From the NCBI RefSeq assembly GCF_963676735.1, contig NZ_OY781464.1:4001001-4065000 (forward strand): a stretch of DNA of 64,000 bases. Direction: 5' to 3'. The notes below the pieces were generated by a model. The model worked only from the letters and a program-made list of their open reading frames with translations. It ran no database searches and was not told the origin of the DNA. Of the stretch, positions 1 to 8,834 are shown piece by piece. Numbering within the stretch: position 1 is the first letter of the stretch; each line of letters opens with the position of its first letter. Made by a program: the position numbers and the translations under genes. This stretch comes from an uncultured Draconibacterium sp. Lineage in GTDB: Bacteria; Bacteroidota; Bacteroidia; Bacteroidales; Prolixibacteraceae.

Positions 1-2
1 AT

Positions 3-110
3 GCAAAATTCACTTTTAAATTACCTGAAGCTGAAACTATGTTTACAGCAAAAATTAATAAAATGATTGTAATAAAAGTTCCAATTGTTTTCATGTTTTC
101 TACTTTTTAA
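3..110 (+). CDS. possible C-terminal end of a gene entering from the left
   Basis: A frame open from the window edge to a TAA at 108-110 encodes 35 residues with no start codon needed inside the window. Its beginning, AKFTFKLPEAE, resembles the last strand of a histidine-kinase ATPase domain (commonly GxxFTFxLP), so this could be the tail of a sensor kinase. The rest is hydrophobic and uninformative. The stretch is too short to exclude chance, and only the sequence to the left would decide. Confidence 0.25.
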   Translation, partial: AKFTFKLPEAETMFTAKINKMIVIKVPIVFMFSTF

Positions 111-512
111 TTTTACGTTTCAATGTCTTCTTACCTTTAATAAAAAACAAAATCATTTTTTGTTTATCTTTCATTATTATTTATTAAACTTTTTTAGCAT
201 GCTATATTCTACACCCCTGTATATATGAGGTTTATTTGTTTTGTTAATTTTTGTTAATTTCAAATCAACACAAGCAGGTTACTGAGAATAGGTGTAAGAA
301 TAAAGTTCGCAAATTGCCGTTTAAAGTTTGCCTAACACGATATGAGCTACTACAAAAAAATATTTATCTTCAGAAGTAAAATGCTTGGGGCATAAGGCAA
401 TTAATTAGAAAAATGAATTAAAAGTGATAATGAAAAATAAGTAAAAATATAGACGATAAAGAAATACAAAAAAAAAGTCCACTGGCTTTGCAATTGAAGA
501 TACCCATAAAAA

Positions 513-541
513 AAAGCGAAACCTGAAACTGATTTCGCTTT
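513..541. terminator. 9-bp hairpin, possible terminator
   Basis: AAAGCGAAA (513-521) and TTTCGCTTT (533-541) form a 9-bp stem with an 11-base loop. A run of eight A precedes it, giving a U-tract only if transcription ran on the minus strand. No minus-strand gene lies to its right, so its role is unclear. Confidence 0.35.
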
Positions 542-757
542 CAATCTATTTAACTAACTAAACTTATAAAAAAACTACCTAACTATTATTCACTTTACTA
601 TAGTAACAATGACTACTTTAATTTAAAAAGGTTTAATCTATTAATTACACGATTTTTGGTTGTGGGCAATTTAACCGTTTAAAAAGTAAGGCTGCATCAT
701 TTAAATAATGCAAGAAAAAAAGTTGCTTAAACCCCCTGATTGGAAATGCTAAAAATT

Positions 758-808
758 ACCGTTTATACACCAGAACCTACCGTTTATACAACAGGACCTA
801 CCGTTTAA
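758..808 (+). promoter_or_regulatory. triple LytTR-type operator upstream of the two-component genes
   Basis: The nonamer ACCGTTTAT occurs at 758-766 and 779-787, and ACCGTTTAA at 800-808. The starts are exactly 21 bp apart, two helical turns. The nonamer fits the published LytTR consensus [TA][AC][CA]GTTN[AG][TC], which is bound as direct repeats separated by 12-13 bp. The next gene encodes a LytTR-domain regulator, so autoregulation is the natural reading. A fourth, isolated ACCGTTTAA at 674-682 lies 84 bp (4 x 21) upstream of the first. Confidence 0.8.
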
Positions 809-839
809 ACATTTACTCCTGTTTTTTTCCTATATGTTT

Positions 840-847
840 TATCTTTG
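840..847 (+). promoter_or_regulatory. Bacteroidetes -7 box TATCTTTG
   Basis: TATCTTTG is a perfect match to TAnnTTTG. It ends five bases before the ATG at 853, so the transcript would have almost no leader. No clear -33 TTTG is seen at the usual distance, which fits a promoter that needs the LytTR activator bound 31 bp upstream. Confidence 0.6.
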
Positions 848-852
848 TTACG

Positions 853-1647
853 ATGACTACATACAACGCCATAATTATAGACGACGAAGCAAATGTGCAG
901 GAAGCCCTGAGAATTTTGCTTCAGCGCAACTGCCCGGAAGTTAACCTTTGTGGAGTAGCAAACTCTGCCGGTAAGGGACGCGAATTACTTATGAAATGGG
1001 ATATTCATTTAATCTTTTTAGACATTTCTATGCCGGGCGAAAATGGTTTCGAATTTCTTGAATCAATACCCAAAGAGGATTATGCCATAATTTTCACCAC
1101 TGCCTATGAAGAATATGCCCTGCGTGCCATAAAAACAAATGCAATCGATTATTTATTGAAGCCAATTGACCCGGAAGAACTTGAAGATGCGGTTGAAAAA
1201 GCGTCCTCTCATCTCGATTTGCGTCGTCAAAATAAGCAAATACAAAAAACATATGGCGAATCGCTAAACAACCTGGCACGCCAGGCCAAAGATGGTGTTG
1301 AGTATGCTCCGAAAATTACCATTCTGGAAAAGTTTGGCTTCCACATACTTGAAGTAGAAAAAATTAAATACATTGAAGCCGACGGAAACTACAGCGTAAT
1401 TCACATTTCCGGATTGGACAAAATAATATCAAGCAAGCCGGTAGGAGAGTTCGAAAAAATTCTTGATCCATCGATATTTGTACGCATTCATAAATCTACT
1501 TTACTAAATATTCATTACTTACGAGGATTTTCGAGTTTAGAAGGAAGTTTTGCTATCTTAGACGATAACACGCAATTGGCAATTTCTCGCAGAAAATATA
1601 ACGAGTTTAAGGATGCGATAGACAATTATTCAAAATCAATCGATTAG
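853..1647 (+). CDS. LytTR-family response regulator
   Basis: A 264-residue cytoplasmic DNA-binding response regulator. The receiver domain (about 1-120) has the acidic pair in IIIDDE near residues 7-12, the phospho-acceptor Asp57 in IFLDISMPG, the Thr of FTTAY and the Lys of LLKPID. The LytTR domain (about 155-260) carries the family hallmarks EADGNYSVI and FVRIHKSTLLN. It overlaps the downstream kinase by one base, so the two are co-transcribed and should be cognate partners. Triple LytTR operators lie 45 bp upstream and just after the kinase, which indicates that it controls its own operon and whatever starts near 4650. The signal sensed is unknown. Confidence 0.93.
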   Translation: MTTYNAIIIDDEANVQEALRILLQRNCPEVNLCGVANSAGKGRELLMKWDIHLIFLDISMPGENGFEFLESIPKEDYAIIFTTAYEEYALRAIKTNAIDYLLKPIDPEELEDAVEKASSHLDLRRQNKQIQKTYGESLNNLARQAKDGVEYAPKITILEKFGFHILEVEKIKYIEADGNYSVIHISGLDKIISSKPVGEFEKILDPSIFVRIHKSTLLNIHYLRGFSSLEGSFAILDDNTQLAISRRKYNEFKDAIDNYSKSID

Positions 1648-4553
1648 TGAAAAAAAGCCTTCTGATATCAATTCTTATTGTATCACTCACACAGTTTGTT
1701 TTTGGGCAAAATCCTTTTATATCCAATTACACTATTGCCGATGGGTTACCCTCAAACCGTTGCCATTGTATTTTAAAAGATAAAAGTGGCTTTATTTGGG
1801 TTGGCACCGATGTTGGTATTGTTCGTTTTGATGGAGCAGGCTTCACCCGCTTTACCGTTAAAGATGGGCTTAGCTACAATGCTACAATCCGGATGAAAGA
1901 GGATATGGAAGGTAGGATTTGGTTTTTAAATAATGACGGATCGGTGAATTACTTTTTTAAGAATCAAATTTATAATGAAAATAATGCCCCATTTCTGGCT
2001 GAAATAAAATCAAATTTCTACTACCACGATTTTTACCAGGATAACGATTCTTCCATATATCTGTTTACCGGAAATGCCGAGGTTAGTGTTGTAAAAGGCA
2101 CAAAATATATCGACTTCACTTCATCCAATCAGCCGGGAACTGTTTTGTTCTCCATCAGTAAAGCATCCAATAACAACCTGCTGTATTGGGAGCACAACAG
2201 AATTGTTGAGAAAAATTCTACTGATAATATAGCAGCCATTTACCCCTTAGACTTAACGGTTAGTAAAGCCATCGCCCAAGCCGACGGTTTCTCCTACGTT
2301 TGCGACCTTGAAGGAAATATCCATCTGTTTCGGAATGCAAAAATGGTAGTTCGAAACTATATAAAAACCAACTCGAAATCAATAAATGATATTATTGTAA
2401 AGGATAATTTTATTTGGGTTTCAACATTTGATAACGGCCTTTTTTGTTTTGAAAACGATAGCCTCATCCTTCATCAACCACTCGAGAAAATTCAAAATCT
2501 GGTTGCCGACGACCAAAACAACATCTGGACAAGTTCGAGTACTTATGGAATTTTTAAGATAAGTACTGATATTATTAAATATAAGACTTTGGGCACAGAT
2601 AATTTTGACAACAAAGGAATTCGGGGGATTGCTCCATCAAACCAGGATTACCTTTGGTTAACAAATGGTGAAACAATTTATTCTTTTAAGAAAGACGATA
2701 TTGGAAACCGAAAATTAACACTTCAAGGGAAAATACTTGACAATTTATTTCACCTAAGAAATAACACCCTGTTGGCAAGTGGTACAAATACACCTTTACA
2801 CATTATCGAAGATGTTTTTGTTGATGAAGCTGCACGAACTATTAACTATGGGAAATTAAGAAAAACCCCGCAGCATTGTAAAGCATTTCTGGTAGATTCT
2901 CTTGAGGAAACCGTGTACTTTTACATCAACAACAACCTATTGATGCTTGATCTGGTAAATGATTTTAACGTGACCCCTTATCCCTATGAAAAATGGGGGA
3001 GAATTAAAAACATTTTTTTTAATCACCGAAATCGCGTAGTTGTTAATGCTAATATTACTCGCATTATTCATCCTGAAAGAGTATATCGAGACAGCATCTA
3101 CGACCAACTCTCTTATAAAAGAATAGCCTCAAATACTAATATTAATAATAATTTTGAGGTTCTATTGATTGAAGATAAAGACAAGGATGCGCTCATTTTA
3201 AAGAGCGACAAACATGTTTTCAGCCTTTTGGAGAACACCGATGAGCAAATCGATCTGAAAATAAGAGATATGCTATATTATAAAAATACCTTATTTCTTT
3301 TTTCCGTAAAAACCATCTACTTTATTTCTAACCCGCTAGCTATTACTAATGGTAAAGAGACAAAGATCAACCATTTGAATATTGAATTTAATAACATTAA
3401 CGATGTGCACTGCCAGAATGATATTCTATATGTGGCCTCCGACGATGGATTAACCCTTATACCTTTTGATGCATGTGTAAATGAGGTTCCATTTCCAACC
3501 CAACCATATTTCTCGCAAGTACAAATCGACGATGAACCGTTTGATTTCATTAATAAAAAAGTAGTTTACAAGAATAAAGACCGCTTAAATATTGAATTCT
3601 CAAGCCTGAATTTCTCCTCCACCCCATCAAACTACGCCTATATGCTTGAAGGCGTAAATAACACCTGGGTTACCGGAACCGAAACACAGGTAGCCTACCT
3701 CAACTTAAAACCAGGCAACTATACTTTTAAGCTAAAATCGAGAAAAAACCTTGAAGCATACAGCGAAGTTATTGAACTCCCTATTCTGATTGAGCCAACC
3801 TTTTTTCAACTCCTAATAACAAAAATTTTCATTGTTTTATTTCTGCTTGGTTTGGGGTTCATTGTAATAAGAGCTTATTATCGACGTCAGTTAATAAACC
3901 GGGAGAAAGACTACCAGTTGGTTACACTCGAAAACCGAGCCCTTCAATCCATGATGAATCCACATTTTATATTCAATTCTCTGGGGTCGATACAGAAGTT
4001 CCTTTTACAAAACAAAGCAGAGGAAGCAGGCACCTACCTGTCAAACTTTGCCCGCTTAATACGCCAAACGATGAATTCAATAAAGTCAAATTCAGTTCCG
4101 CTTGATGATGAAGTTGACCGCTTGCGTAACTATATCAAACTGGAACATTCAAGACTTGAAAATCGATTTGATTTCCACATACTTGTGGATGAACGCCTTG
4201 AAGAAGATGAGTATTCTATCCCATCGATGATTGTTCAACCCTTTGTTGAGAATGCAATTTGGCATGGTATTTCGCAACTTACTGAAGGGGGCAACATTAC
4301 GGTTCGATTTAATTATATTAATGAAGAAAGTGTGGAAGTTATAGTTGAAGATAATGGTATTGGATTTGAGAGGTCAAAAGCTTTTTCTAAATCAAAGGAT
4401 CACCTGAATCTGGCTTCGAGTCTCACCAACAAACGAATTCAATTAATTGGCGAAAAATATCGGGTTAAAACACAACTCAATTATGAAGAACTATTCCCCG
4501 GAAAGACAAATCCAGGTGCCAAAATTACACTTCTGCTTCCAATTGTTGAATAA
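1647..4553 (+). CDS. Reg_prop/Y_Y_Y sensor histidine kinase (LytS type)
   Basis: 968 residues starting at GTG, whose G is the last base of the regulator's stop codon. A signal peptide (about 1-20) leads into a large periplasmic sensor made of two-component-regulator propeller repeats (motif DGLPSN, then IWVGTD near residue 50) and a Y_Y_Y domain near 630-715. One transmembrane helix (about 728-750) joins it to a cytoplasmic His_kinase domain with the phospho-acceptor His773 in MNPHFIFNSL. The N box lies in QPFVENAIWHG and the G box in DNGIGF. This LytS-like catalytic module pairs with LytTR regulators. It lacks the AraC and receiver domains of the hybrid kinases that control polysaccharide loci. 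No substrate locus adjoins it, so the ligand cannot be guessed. Confidence 0.93.
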   Translation: MKKSLLISILIVSLTQFVFGQNPFISNYTIADGLPSNRCHCILKDKSGFIWVGTDVGIVRFDGAGFTRFTVKDGLSYNATIRMKEDMEGRIWFLNNDGSVNYFFKNQIYNENNAPFLAEIKSNFYYHDFYQDNDSSIYLFTGNAEVSVVKGTKYIDFTSSNQPGTVLFSISKASNNNLLYWEHNRIVEKNSTDNIAAIYPLDLTVSKAIAQADGFSYVCDLEGNIHLFRNAKMVVRNYIKTNSKSINDIIVKDNFIWVSTFDNGLFCFENDSLILHQPLEKIQNLVADDQNNIWTSSSTYGIFKISTDIIKYKTLGTDNFDNKGIRGIAPSNQDYLWLTNGETIYSFKKDDIGNRKLTLQGKILDNLFHLRNNTLLASGTNTPLHIIEDVFVDEAARTINYGKLRKTPQHCKAFLVDSLEETVYFYINNNLLMLDLVNDFNVTPYPYEKWGRIKNIFFNHRNRVVVNANITRIIHPERVYRDSIYDQLSYKRIASNTNINNNFEVLLIEDKDKDALILKSDKHVFSLLENTDEQIDLKIRDMLYYKNTLFLFSVKTIYFISNPLAITNGKETKINHLNIEFNNINDVHCQNDILYVASDDGLTLIPFDACVNEVPFPTQPYFSQVQIDDEPFDFINKKVVYKNKDRLNIEFSSLNFSSTPSNYAYMLEGVNNTWVTGTETQVAYLNLKPGNYTFKLKSRKNLEAYSEVIELPILIEPTFFQLLITKIFIVLFLLGLGFIVIRAYYRRQLINREKDYQLVTLENRALQSMMNPHFIFNSLGSIQKFLLQNKAEEAGTYLSNFARLIRQTMNSIKSNSVPLDDEVDRLRNYIKLEHSRLENRFDFHILVDERLEEDEYSIPSMIVQPFVENAIWHGISQLTEGGNITVRFNYINEESVEVIVEDNGIGFERSKAFSKSKDHLNLASSLTNKRIQLIGEKYRVKTQLNYEELFPGKTNPGAKITLLLPIVE

Positions 4554-4561
4554 ACAATTTT

Positions 4562-4612
4562 ACCGTTTATACACCAGAACCTACCGCTTATACATTAGAA
4601 CCTACCGTTTAT
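4562..4612 (+). promoter_or_regulatory. second triple LytTR-type operator, after the kinase gene
   Basis: ACCGTTTAT at 4562-4570, ACCGCTTAT at 4583-4591 and ACCGTTTAT at 4604-4612 repeat the upstream operator with the same 21-bp period. The spacer AGAACC is also shared with the upstream set. A near-consensus -7 box (TAATATTG, 4645-4652) follows the last site by 32 bp, against 31 bp in the upstream set, so this looks like a second promoter under the same regulator. Confidence 0.75.
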
Positions 4613-4657
4613 ACATTAGCCAAAATTTTTTCATTTATAATTCCTAATATTGAACTG

Positions 4658-4886
4658 TAATTAAAAAACGGTTCTTTTCATACTGTCCATATAAAAACAA
4701 GAAGAAATTACCTCCCCACATTTCAATCCTTGTTATTGCGTAAAAAAGTTAAACTACCGCGGTTTTAACTATTGACAAACACAAACTGTCCTACACTGTC
4801 CCTGAAAGCAATACTAATAGTTAAATCAAAAGAAAAGCAAAACAAGGAACTATAAGCCAACCTCTCCTACAGAGGTTGGCTTTTTT
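4658..4886 (+). ncRNA. candidate LytTR-controlled small RNA
   Basis: Predicted from context only. A LytTR operator and a -7-like box (TAATATTG, 4645-4652) precede about 230 bases that contain no ATG and end in a strong intrinsic terminator (4855-4886). An internal dyad pairs AGTTAAA (4747-4753) with TTTAACT (4764-4770) around a CCGCGG core. The 5' end is estimated from the -7 box. The alternative is that this is the 3' untranslated tail of the two-component mRNA, ending at the same terminator. Confidence 0.4.
4855..4886 (+). terminator. strong intrinsic terminator
   Basis: AGCCAACCTCT (4855-4865) and AGAGGTTGGCT (4871-4881) form a perfect 11-bp stem with a 5-base loop, followed by TTTTTATT on the plus strand. 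It separates the LytTR unit from the acyl-CoA ligase gene. The 156 bases from 4887 to the ligase ATG show no further feature I can support. Confidence 0.88.
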
Positions 4887-5042
4887 ATTGCAAACAGGTG
4901 GTTGATGGTCTGGTAATTGACAAGCTGAATCATCTTTCCTGTTTTCTTACCAATCATCAGTTCGCTCAAAATTTTAGGCTGGCTGCTTAATATCCCGGCA
5001 AATATGGTATTTTTAACCTACTAACATTAAAAAGGGGGTATT

Positions 5043-6683
5043 ATGCGTAATCAAACTTTAGCAAGCCTTTATACCGAAGCCTTTACTCAGCACTGGGATG
5101 AAATGGCTTTTTCAGATTTCGAAGGCGGCAACTTTAACTACAAAGACATTGCTAAAACTATAAAGTCGTTACATTTATTTTACCAGCTTGCCGGGTTAAA
5201 ACGGGGAGATAAAATAGCTGTTTTAGGCCGTAACTCATCAAACTGGGCAGCTTCATTTTTATCGGCGATATCTGCAGGTCTGGTAATTGTTCCCATCCTT
5301 CCCGATTTTAATAAAAACGACACAAATCATATTATCAATCATTCCGAATCTAAAATTGTAATTGGGGCAGCCGGTCTTTTGGATAAAATTGATTTGGCAT
5401 TCTCTGAAAAACTGGAAGCAATTATACAGCTTGAGGATTTTAGTTTTTTTAGTGGAAAAGACGCGAATCTTGAGTATAAATTGAACGACGGATTTCAATA
5501 TTACAAAGAAAACACCCTCAGTAAAGATGCATTCGCTTTTGAAGAATGGGCACCAGAAGAAATGTGTATAATCTCATACACATCAGGAACCTCAGGTTTT
5601 ACAAAAGGAGTAATGATTCCGGAACGAAGTTTATTGTCGAATATTATTTACGCCCGCGAACATATGCCTTTAAGCGCCGGAAATAAAATTGTTTCGTTTT
5701 TACCCATGGCACATGTTTATGGTTTGTTGTTCGAATTTCTTTTTCCGGTGAGTCTTGGCTGCCACATTACCTTTTTAAGTAAAATGCCATCACCTGCAGT
5801 AATTACAAAGGCTTTTGGAGAGACAAAACCGCATTTAATCCTGTCTGTACCTTTAGTGATTGAAAAGATTTACAAGAAAAGAATACTACCGGCTATTGAA
5901 AAACCAAGCGTAAAATTAATGCTAAAAATACCGCTGCTTTCAACTGTAATTCTAAAAAAAATACGTGCAAAAATGATTGATACATTTGGCGGACGCTTTT
6001 TTGAAATTGTAATTGGTGGAGCACCACTAAGTGCCGATGTTGAGAAATTCTTTAAACGCATTAATTTCCCCTTTACAATTGGTTATGGCATGACAGAATG
6101 TGGGCCATTGATTAGTTACGAAGCCTGGAATAAAACGATGACCTCATCTGCCGGCCGTTTGGTTGATCGAATGGAAGTCCGGATAGATTCGGAAGATCCT
6201 TATAATGTAGTTGGCGAAATTCAGGTTAAGGGCGAGAATGTTATGCTTGGGTATTATAAAAATGAGAAAGAAACAAAGGCAGCATTTACCGAAGATGGAT
6301 GGTTAAAAACAGGCGACCTGGGCGTAACAGATAAAAATGATTTTATTTACATTCGGGGCCGATCAAAAAATATGCTGCTGGGACCATCGGGGCAAAATAT
6401 TTACCCGGAAGAAATTGAAGCAAAATTGTGCAACCAAAACTACATTGCCGAATGTGTTGTTGTTGACCGCGAACACAAATTAGTTGCCTTGGTTTATCCT
6501 GATTACGAGGCACTGAAGACCAATAATGTAGACAAGAAGGAAATCGATAAAATAATGGAAGAAAACAGGAAAAAGGCCAATGCAGAATTACCACGCTATG
6601 AAAATGTCAGCCGGATTGAGCTGGTTTCTGAAGAGTTTGAGAAAACACCAAAACGAAATATTAAACGCTACAAATACATATAA
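5043..6683 (+). CDS. long-chain acyl-CoA synthetase (AMP-forming)
   Basis: 546 residues of the ANL adenylating superfamily, which activates a carboxylate to an acyl-AMP and then to a thioester, here probably a fatty acid to acyl-CoA. The P-loop-like A3 motif YTSGTSGFTKG is at 179-189, the A5 motif GYGMTECGP near 347, the TGDLG Asp near 427, and the hinge region RGRSKNMLLGPSGQNIYPEE from about 438 with the catalytic-Lys region at the C terminus (TPKRNIKRYK). Length and motif order match FadD/long-chain synthetases. It is a single-gene unit between two intrinsic terminators. The exact chain-length preference cannot be read from the sequence. Confidence 0.88.
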   Translation: MRNQTLASLYTEAFTQHWDEMAFSDFEGGNFNYKDIAKTIKSLHLFYQLAGLKRGDKIAVLGRNSSNWAASFLSAISAGLVIVPILPDFNKNDTNHIINHSESKIVIGAAGLLDKIDLAFSEKLEAIIQLEDFSFFSGKDANLEYKLNDGFQYYKENTLSKDAFAFEEWAPEEMCIISYTSGTSGFTKGVMIPERSLLSNIIYAREHMPLSAGNKIVSFLPMAHVYGLLFEFLFPVSLGCHITFLSKMPSPAVITKAFGETKPHLILSVPLVIEKIYKKRILPAIEKPSVKLMLKIPLLSTVILKKIRAKMIDTFGGRFFEIVIGGAPLSADVEKFFKRINFPFTIGYGMTECGPLISYEAWNKTMTSSAGRLVDRMEVRIDSEDPYNVVGEIQVKGENVMLGYYKNEKETKAAFTEDGWLKTGDLGVTDKNDFIYIRGRSKNMLLGPSGQNIYPEEIEAKLCNQNYIAECVVVDREHKLVALVYPDYEALKTNNVDKKEIDKIMEENRKKANAELPRYENVSRIELVSEEFEKTPKRNIKRYKYI

Positions 6684-6686
6684 AAA

Positions 6687-6714
6687 AACTCCGGTGTTTA
6701 AACCGGAGTTTTTT
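6687..6714. terminator. bidirectional terminator between convergent genes
   Basis: AACTCCGGT (6687-6695) pairs with ACCGGAGTT (6702-6710) around a 6-base loop. T-tracts exist on both strands (TTTTATT to the right, seven A to the left), so it can end both the acyl-CoA ligase and the mechanosensitive channel transcripts. Confidence 0.85.
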
Positions 6715-6726
6715 ATTGCAGCACAT

Positions 6727-7554
6727 CTATTTTTTTTCGAGCTTGTTTAAATGCACATCCATTTGTGGGAATGGAATGGTTATGCCAGCCTCATCAAGGG
6801 CTATTTTACCAGCCTCATAAACCTCAAAATATACTTTCCAGTAGTCTGTTGGTTTCGTATAAGGCCGCACAGCCAAATCAATTGAACTATCTCCCAGGCC
6901 TTTAACGCCAACGAACGGAGCTGGGTCTTTTAATACACTCGGATGATTCTCAATAATCTTCATCAGCACATTCTTCGCCTTTTTTATATCCGAGTCATAG
7001 GAAATACCAAAATCCATATCAACTCGTATAACTCCTTCAGTAGTATAATTTACAATATCGTTGCTCGATACAGCTGCATTAGGCAATATCACCGTTTTGT
7101 TCTCGGGTGTTAAAAGTATGGTCACAAAAATATGTATCTCTTTTACTGTTCCCAGATGCCCTTGCGAAACAATAAGGTCGCCAACCTTAAATGGTTTAAA
7201 AATTAAAATCATCACGCCACCGGCAAAATTAGAAAGCGTTCCCTGCAAAGCCATACCAACCGCCAAACCGGCCGCACCAAGTACTGCAATAAACGAGGTA
7301 GTTTCTATACCTACCATTTTTGCAATACTAATGAGTAACATCACCTTTAAAAGGATGTTTATAAGGCTGCGTAAAAATCCGCGCACCGAAACATTGATGT
7401 CGCGTTTTTCCATCACTTTAGCGGTTCGTCGTGTAATAATCTTAATTACCCACAAACCTAAAATCAATACAATAATGGCAGCAATTACCTTTAATCCATA
7501 AGTAATCAGCAAATCATAAGCCATTTCCAAATATTCATTAACCTGTTCATTCAT
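6727..7554 (-). CDS. small-conductance mechanosensitive channel, MscS family
   Basis: 275 residues, close to the length of E. coli MscS. Three N-terminal membrane segments (about 12-35, 60-85 and 90-115) are followed by the cytoplasmic beta and alpha/beta vestibule domains. The pore-lining TM3 has the Gly/Ala pattern of the family (GAAGLAVGMALQGTLSNFAGG), followed by the KPFKVGDLI entry into the beta domain. Such channels open under membrane tension to release solutes during hypo-osmotic shock. The gene stands alone, convergent with the ligase gene. Confidence 0.92.
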   Translation of the reverse strand: MNEQVNEYLEMAYDLLITYGLKVIAAIIVLILGLWVIKIITRRTAKVMEKRDINVSVRGFLRSLINILLKVMLLISIAKMVGIETTSFIAVLGAAGLAVGMALQGTLSNFAGGVMILIFKPFKVGDLIVSQGHLGTVKEIHIFVTILLTPENKTVILPNAAVSSNDIVNYTTEGVIRVDMDFGISYDSDIKKAKNVLMKIIENHPSVLKDPAPFVGVKGLGDSSIDLAVRPYTKPTDYWKVYFEVYEAGKIALDEAGITIPFPQMDVHLNKLEKK

Positions 7555-7656
7555 AGTGTTAAAAGTTTAAATAATATTCAAGATACTTAAATAATTCACT
7601 TTTATCAAGAAGATGTAGAACACATGTTTGTTTTATAGCAAGCAGGGAATTATTAG

Positions 7657-7664
7657 TACATTTG
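7657..7664 (+). promoter_or_regulatory. -7 box TACATTTG
   Basis: A perfect TAnnTTTG match 26 bases before the ATG at 7691. No convincing -33 element at the usual spacing. Confidence 0.5.
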
Positions 7665-7690
7665 CTCTTATCCAACTAAATGTAAAAAAC

Positions 7691-8599
7691 ATGAATACAA
7701 ATCGCAGAAATTTTTTACGAACAACAACTGCAGCGGCAACAGGTGCCATGCTATTATCGCCAGCTTTGGCCATGGGAGGAAACAAGTCGCGCTACAAAAT
7801 TTCGCTGGCCGAATGGTCGTTCCACAAAGCCATTTTTGGTGGAGAAATGACTAATCTTGATTTTCCGCGAGTAACCAGAGAACTAGGAATTGAAGGAGTT
7901 GAATATGTGAACCAGTTTTTTAAAGACAAAGCCAAAGATGAAAAATACCTCTCGGAGCTAAAAAAGATTACCAAAGAAGAAGGGGTGGAGAACGTACTTA
8001 TAATGTGCGATGGAGAAGGTATGGTAGGCCATCCGGATAAGAAAGAAAGAGAAAAAACCGTTGATAACCACAAAAAATGGGTGGATGCGGCAGCGTTTCT
8101 GGGGTGCCATTCAATACGCGTAAATGCCGGAAGCCGTGGCGAATATGAAGAGCAACAGAAACTGGCAGCCGATGGTTTGCGAATGCTTTGCGAGTATGGT
8201 GATAAAAACAAAATAAATGTAATAGTTGAAAATCACGGAGGCTTATCAAGCAATGGTGAATGGCTTTCCGGGGTAATGCTGCTGGTTAATCATAAACGGG
8301 TTGGAACACTACCCGACTTCGGCAATTTTATCACAAATTACGAAACCGGCGAGCAGTTTGACCGCTACAAAGGCGTGGAGCTATTAATGCCATATGCCAA
8401 AGGAGTTAGTGCAAAATCAAATGTTTTTAATGCCAATGGTGATGAAGCAAATATGGATTACTATAAGCTAATGAAAATCGTACATAATTCGGGCTACAAA
8501 GGCTTTGTTGGCATTGAGTTTGAAGGCAATGAAATATCGGAACGAGAAGGAGTTATAGCCACAAAAGCGCTGCTCGAAAAAGTTTTTAAGACCCTGTAA
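7691..8599 (+). CDS. Tat-exported sugar phosphate isomerase/epimerase-like protein
   Basis: 302 residues from the ATG at 7691. The frame is open further upstream to a TTG at 7628, but the N terminus from 7691 begins with a twin-arginine signal (NRRNFLRT, then an Ala-rich stretch to about residue 30). The remainder is a xylose-isomerase-like TIM barrel: KISLAEWSFHKA at the start, a conserved Asn/Glu pair in VIVENHGG near 193, Asp in LPDFGN and a closing Glu in VGIEFEG. Such exported isomerases often act with Gfo/Idh/MocA oxidoreductases in glycoside breakdown, and one such oxidoreductase plus a DUF1080 protein lie 30 kb away. The substrate is unknown. Confidence 0.82.
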   Translation: MNTNRRNFLRTTTAAATGAMLLSPALAMGGNKSRYKISLAEWSFHKAIFGGEMTNLDFPRVTRELGIEGVEYVNQFFKDKAKDEKYLSELKKITKEEGVENVLIMCDGEGMVGHPDKKEREKTVDNHKKWVDAAAFLGCHSIRVNAGSRGEYEEQQKLAADGLRMLCEYGDKNKINVIVENHGGLSSNGEWLSGVMLLVNHKRVGTLPDFGNFITNYETGEQFDRYKGVELLMPYAKGVSAKSNVFNANGDEANMDYYKLMKIVHNSGYKGFVGIEFEGNEISEREGVIATKALLEKVFKTL

Positions 8600-8792
8600 T
8601 AATGCCGGAGATAAAACTTGTACCCTCTGAATATGGTGGCGGTTAAAATTTGTTAATACCACACTATTTTGAAACAATAAGGATAAGTAACCGTAACCTT
8701 TAAACGACTTTGTATTTAATAAGGGACTTATAGGGGTTGATTGATACATTGGATACAAAGTTAAAAAGGTAATTAGTTGTTTGTCTTTCAAG

Positions 8793-8828
8793 AAGAAAGC
8801 GATGGTTGTTCCATCGCTTTCTTGTTTT
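8793..8828 (+). terminator. intrinsic terminator
   Basis: AAGAAAGCGATGG (8793-8805) pairs perfectly with CCATCGCTTTCTT (8811-8823) over 13 bp around TTGTT, then GTTTT. It lies 190 bases after the isomerase gene and just beyond the 3' end of the convergent gene. Confidence 0.8.
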
Positions 8829-8834
8829 ATGCCA

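Larger units (their letters stand above)
111..852. other. long AT-rich intergenic region before the LytTR operon
   Basis: No credible gene is visible. It holds a hairpin (513-541), a single LytTR-like half site ACCGTTTAA at 674-682, a triple operator at 758-808 and a promoter -7 box at 840-847. The rest is AT-rich DNA with homopolymer runs and nothing else I can name. Confidence 0.7.

Noticed and set aside
4447..4647. Plus-strand ORF containing repeated YRLY peptides
   Set aside because: It overlaps the kinase gene in another frame and its repeats are just the translated LytTR operator.
4780..4806. CTGTCC direct repeat resembling a Pho box
   Set aside because: Spacing is 10 bp with only two units, and it lies within the candidate RNA far from the phosphate-like locus.
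4853..5005. Open minus-strand frame (about 50 codons) across the terminator and the ligase upstream region
   Set aside because: It has only an internal ATG, runs through the terminator stem and shows no recognisable protein features; a chance frame or a relic too short to support.
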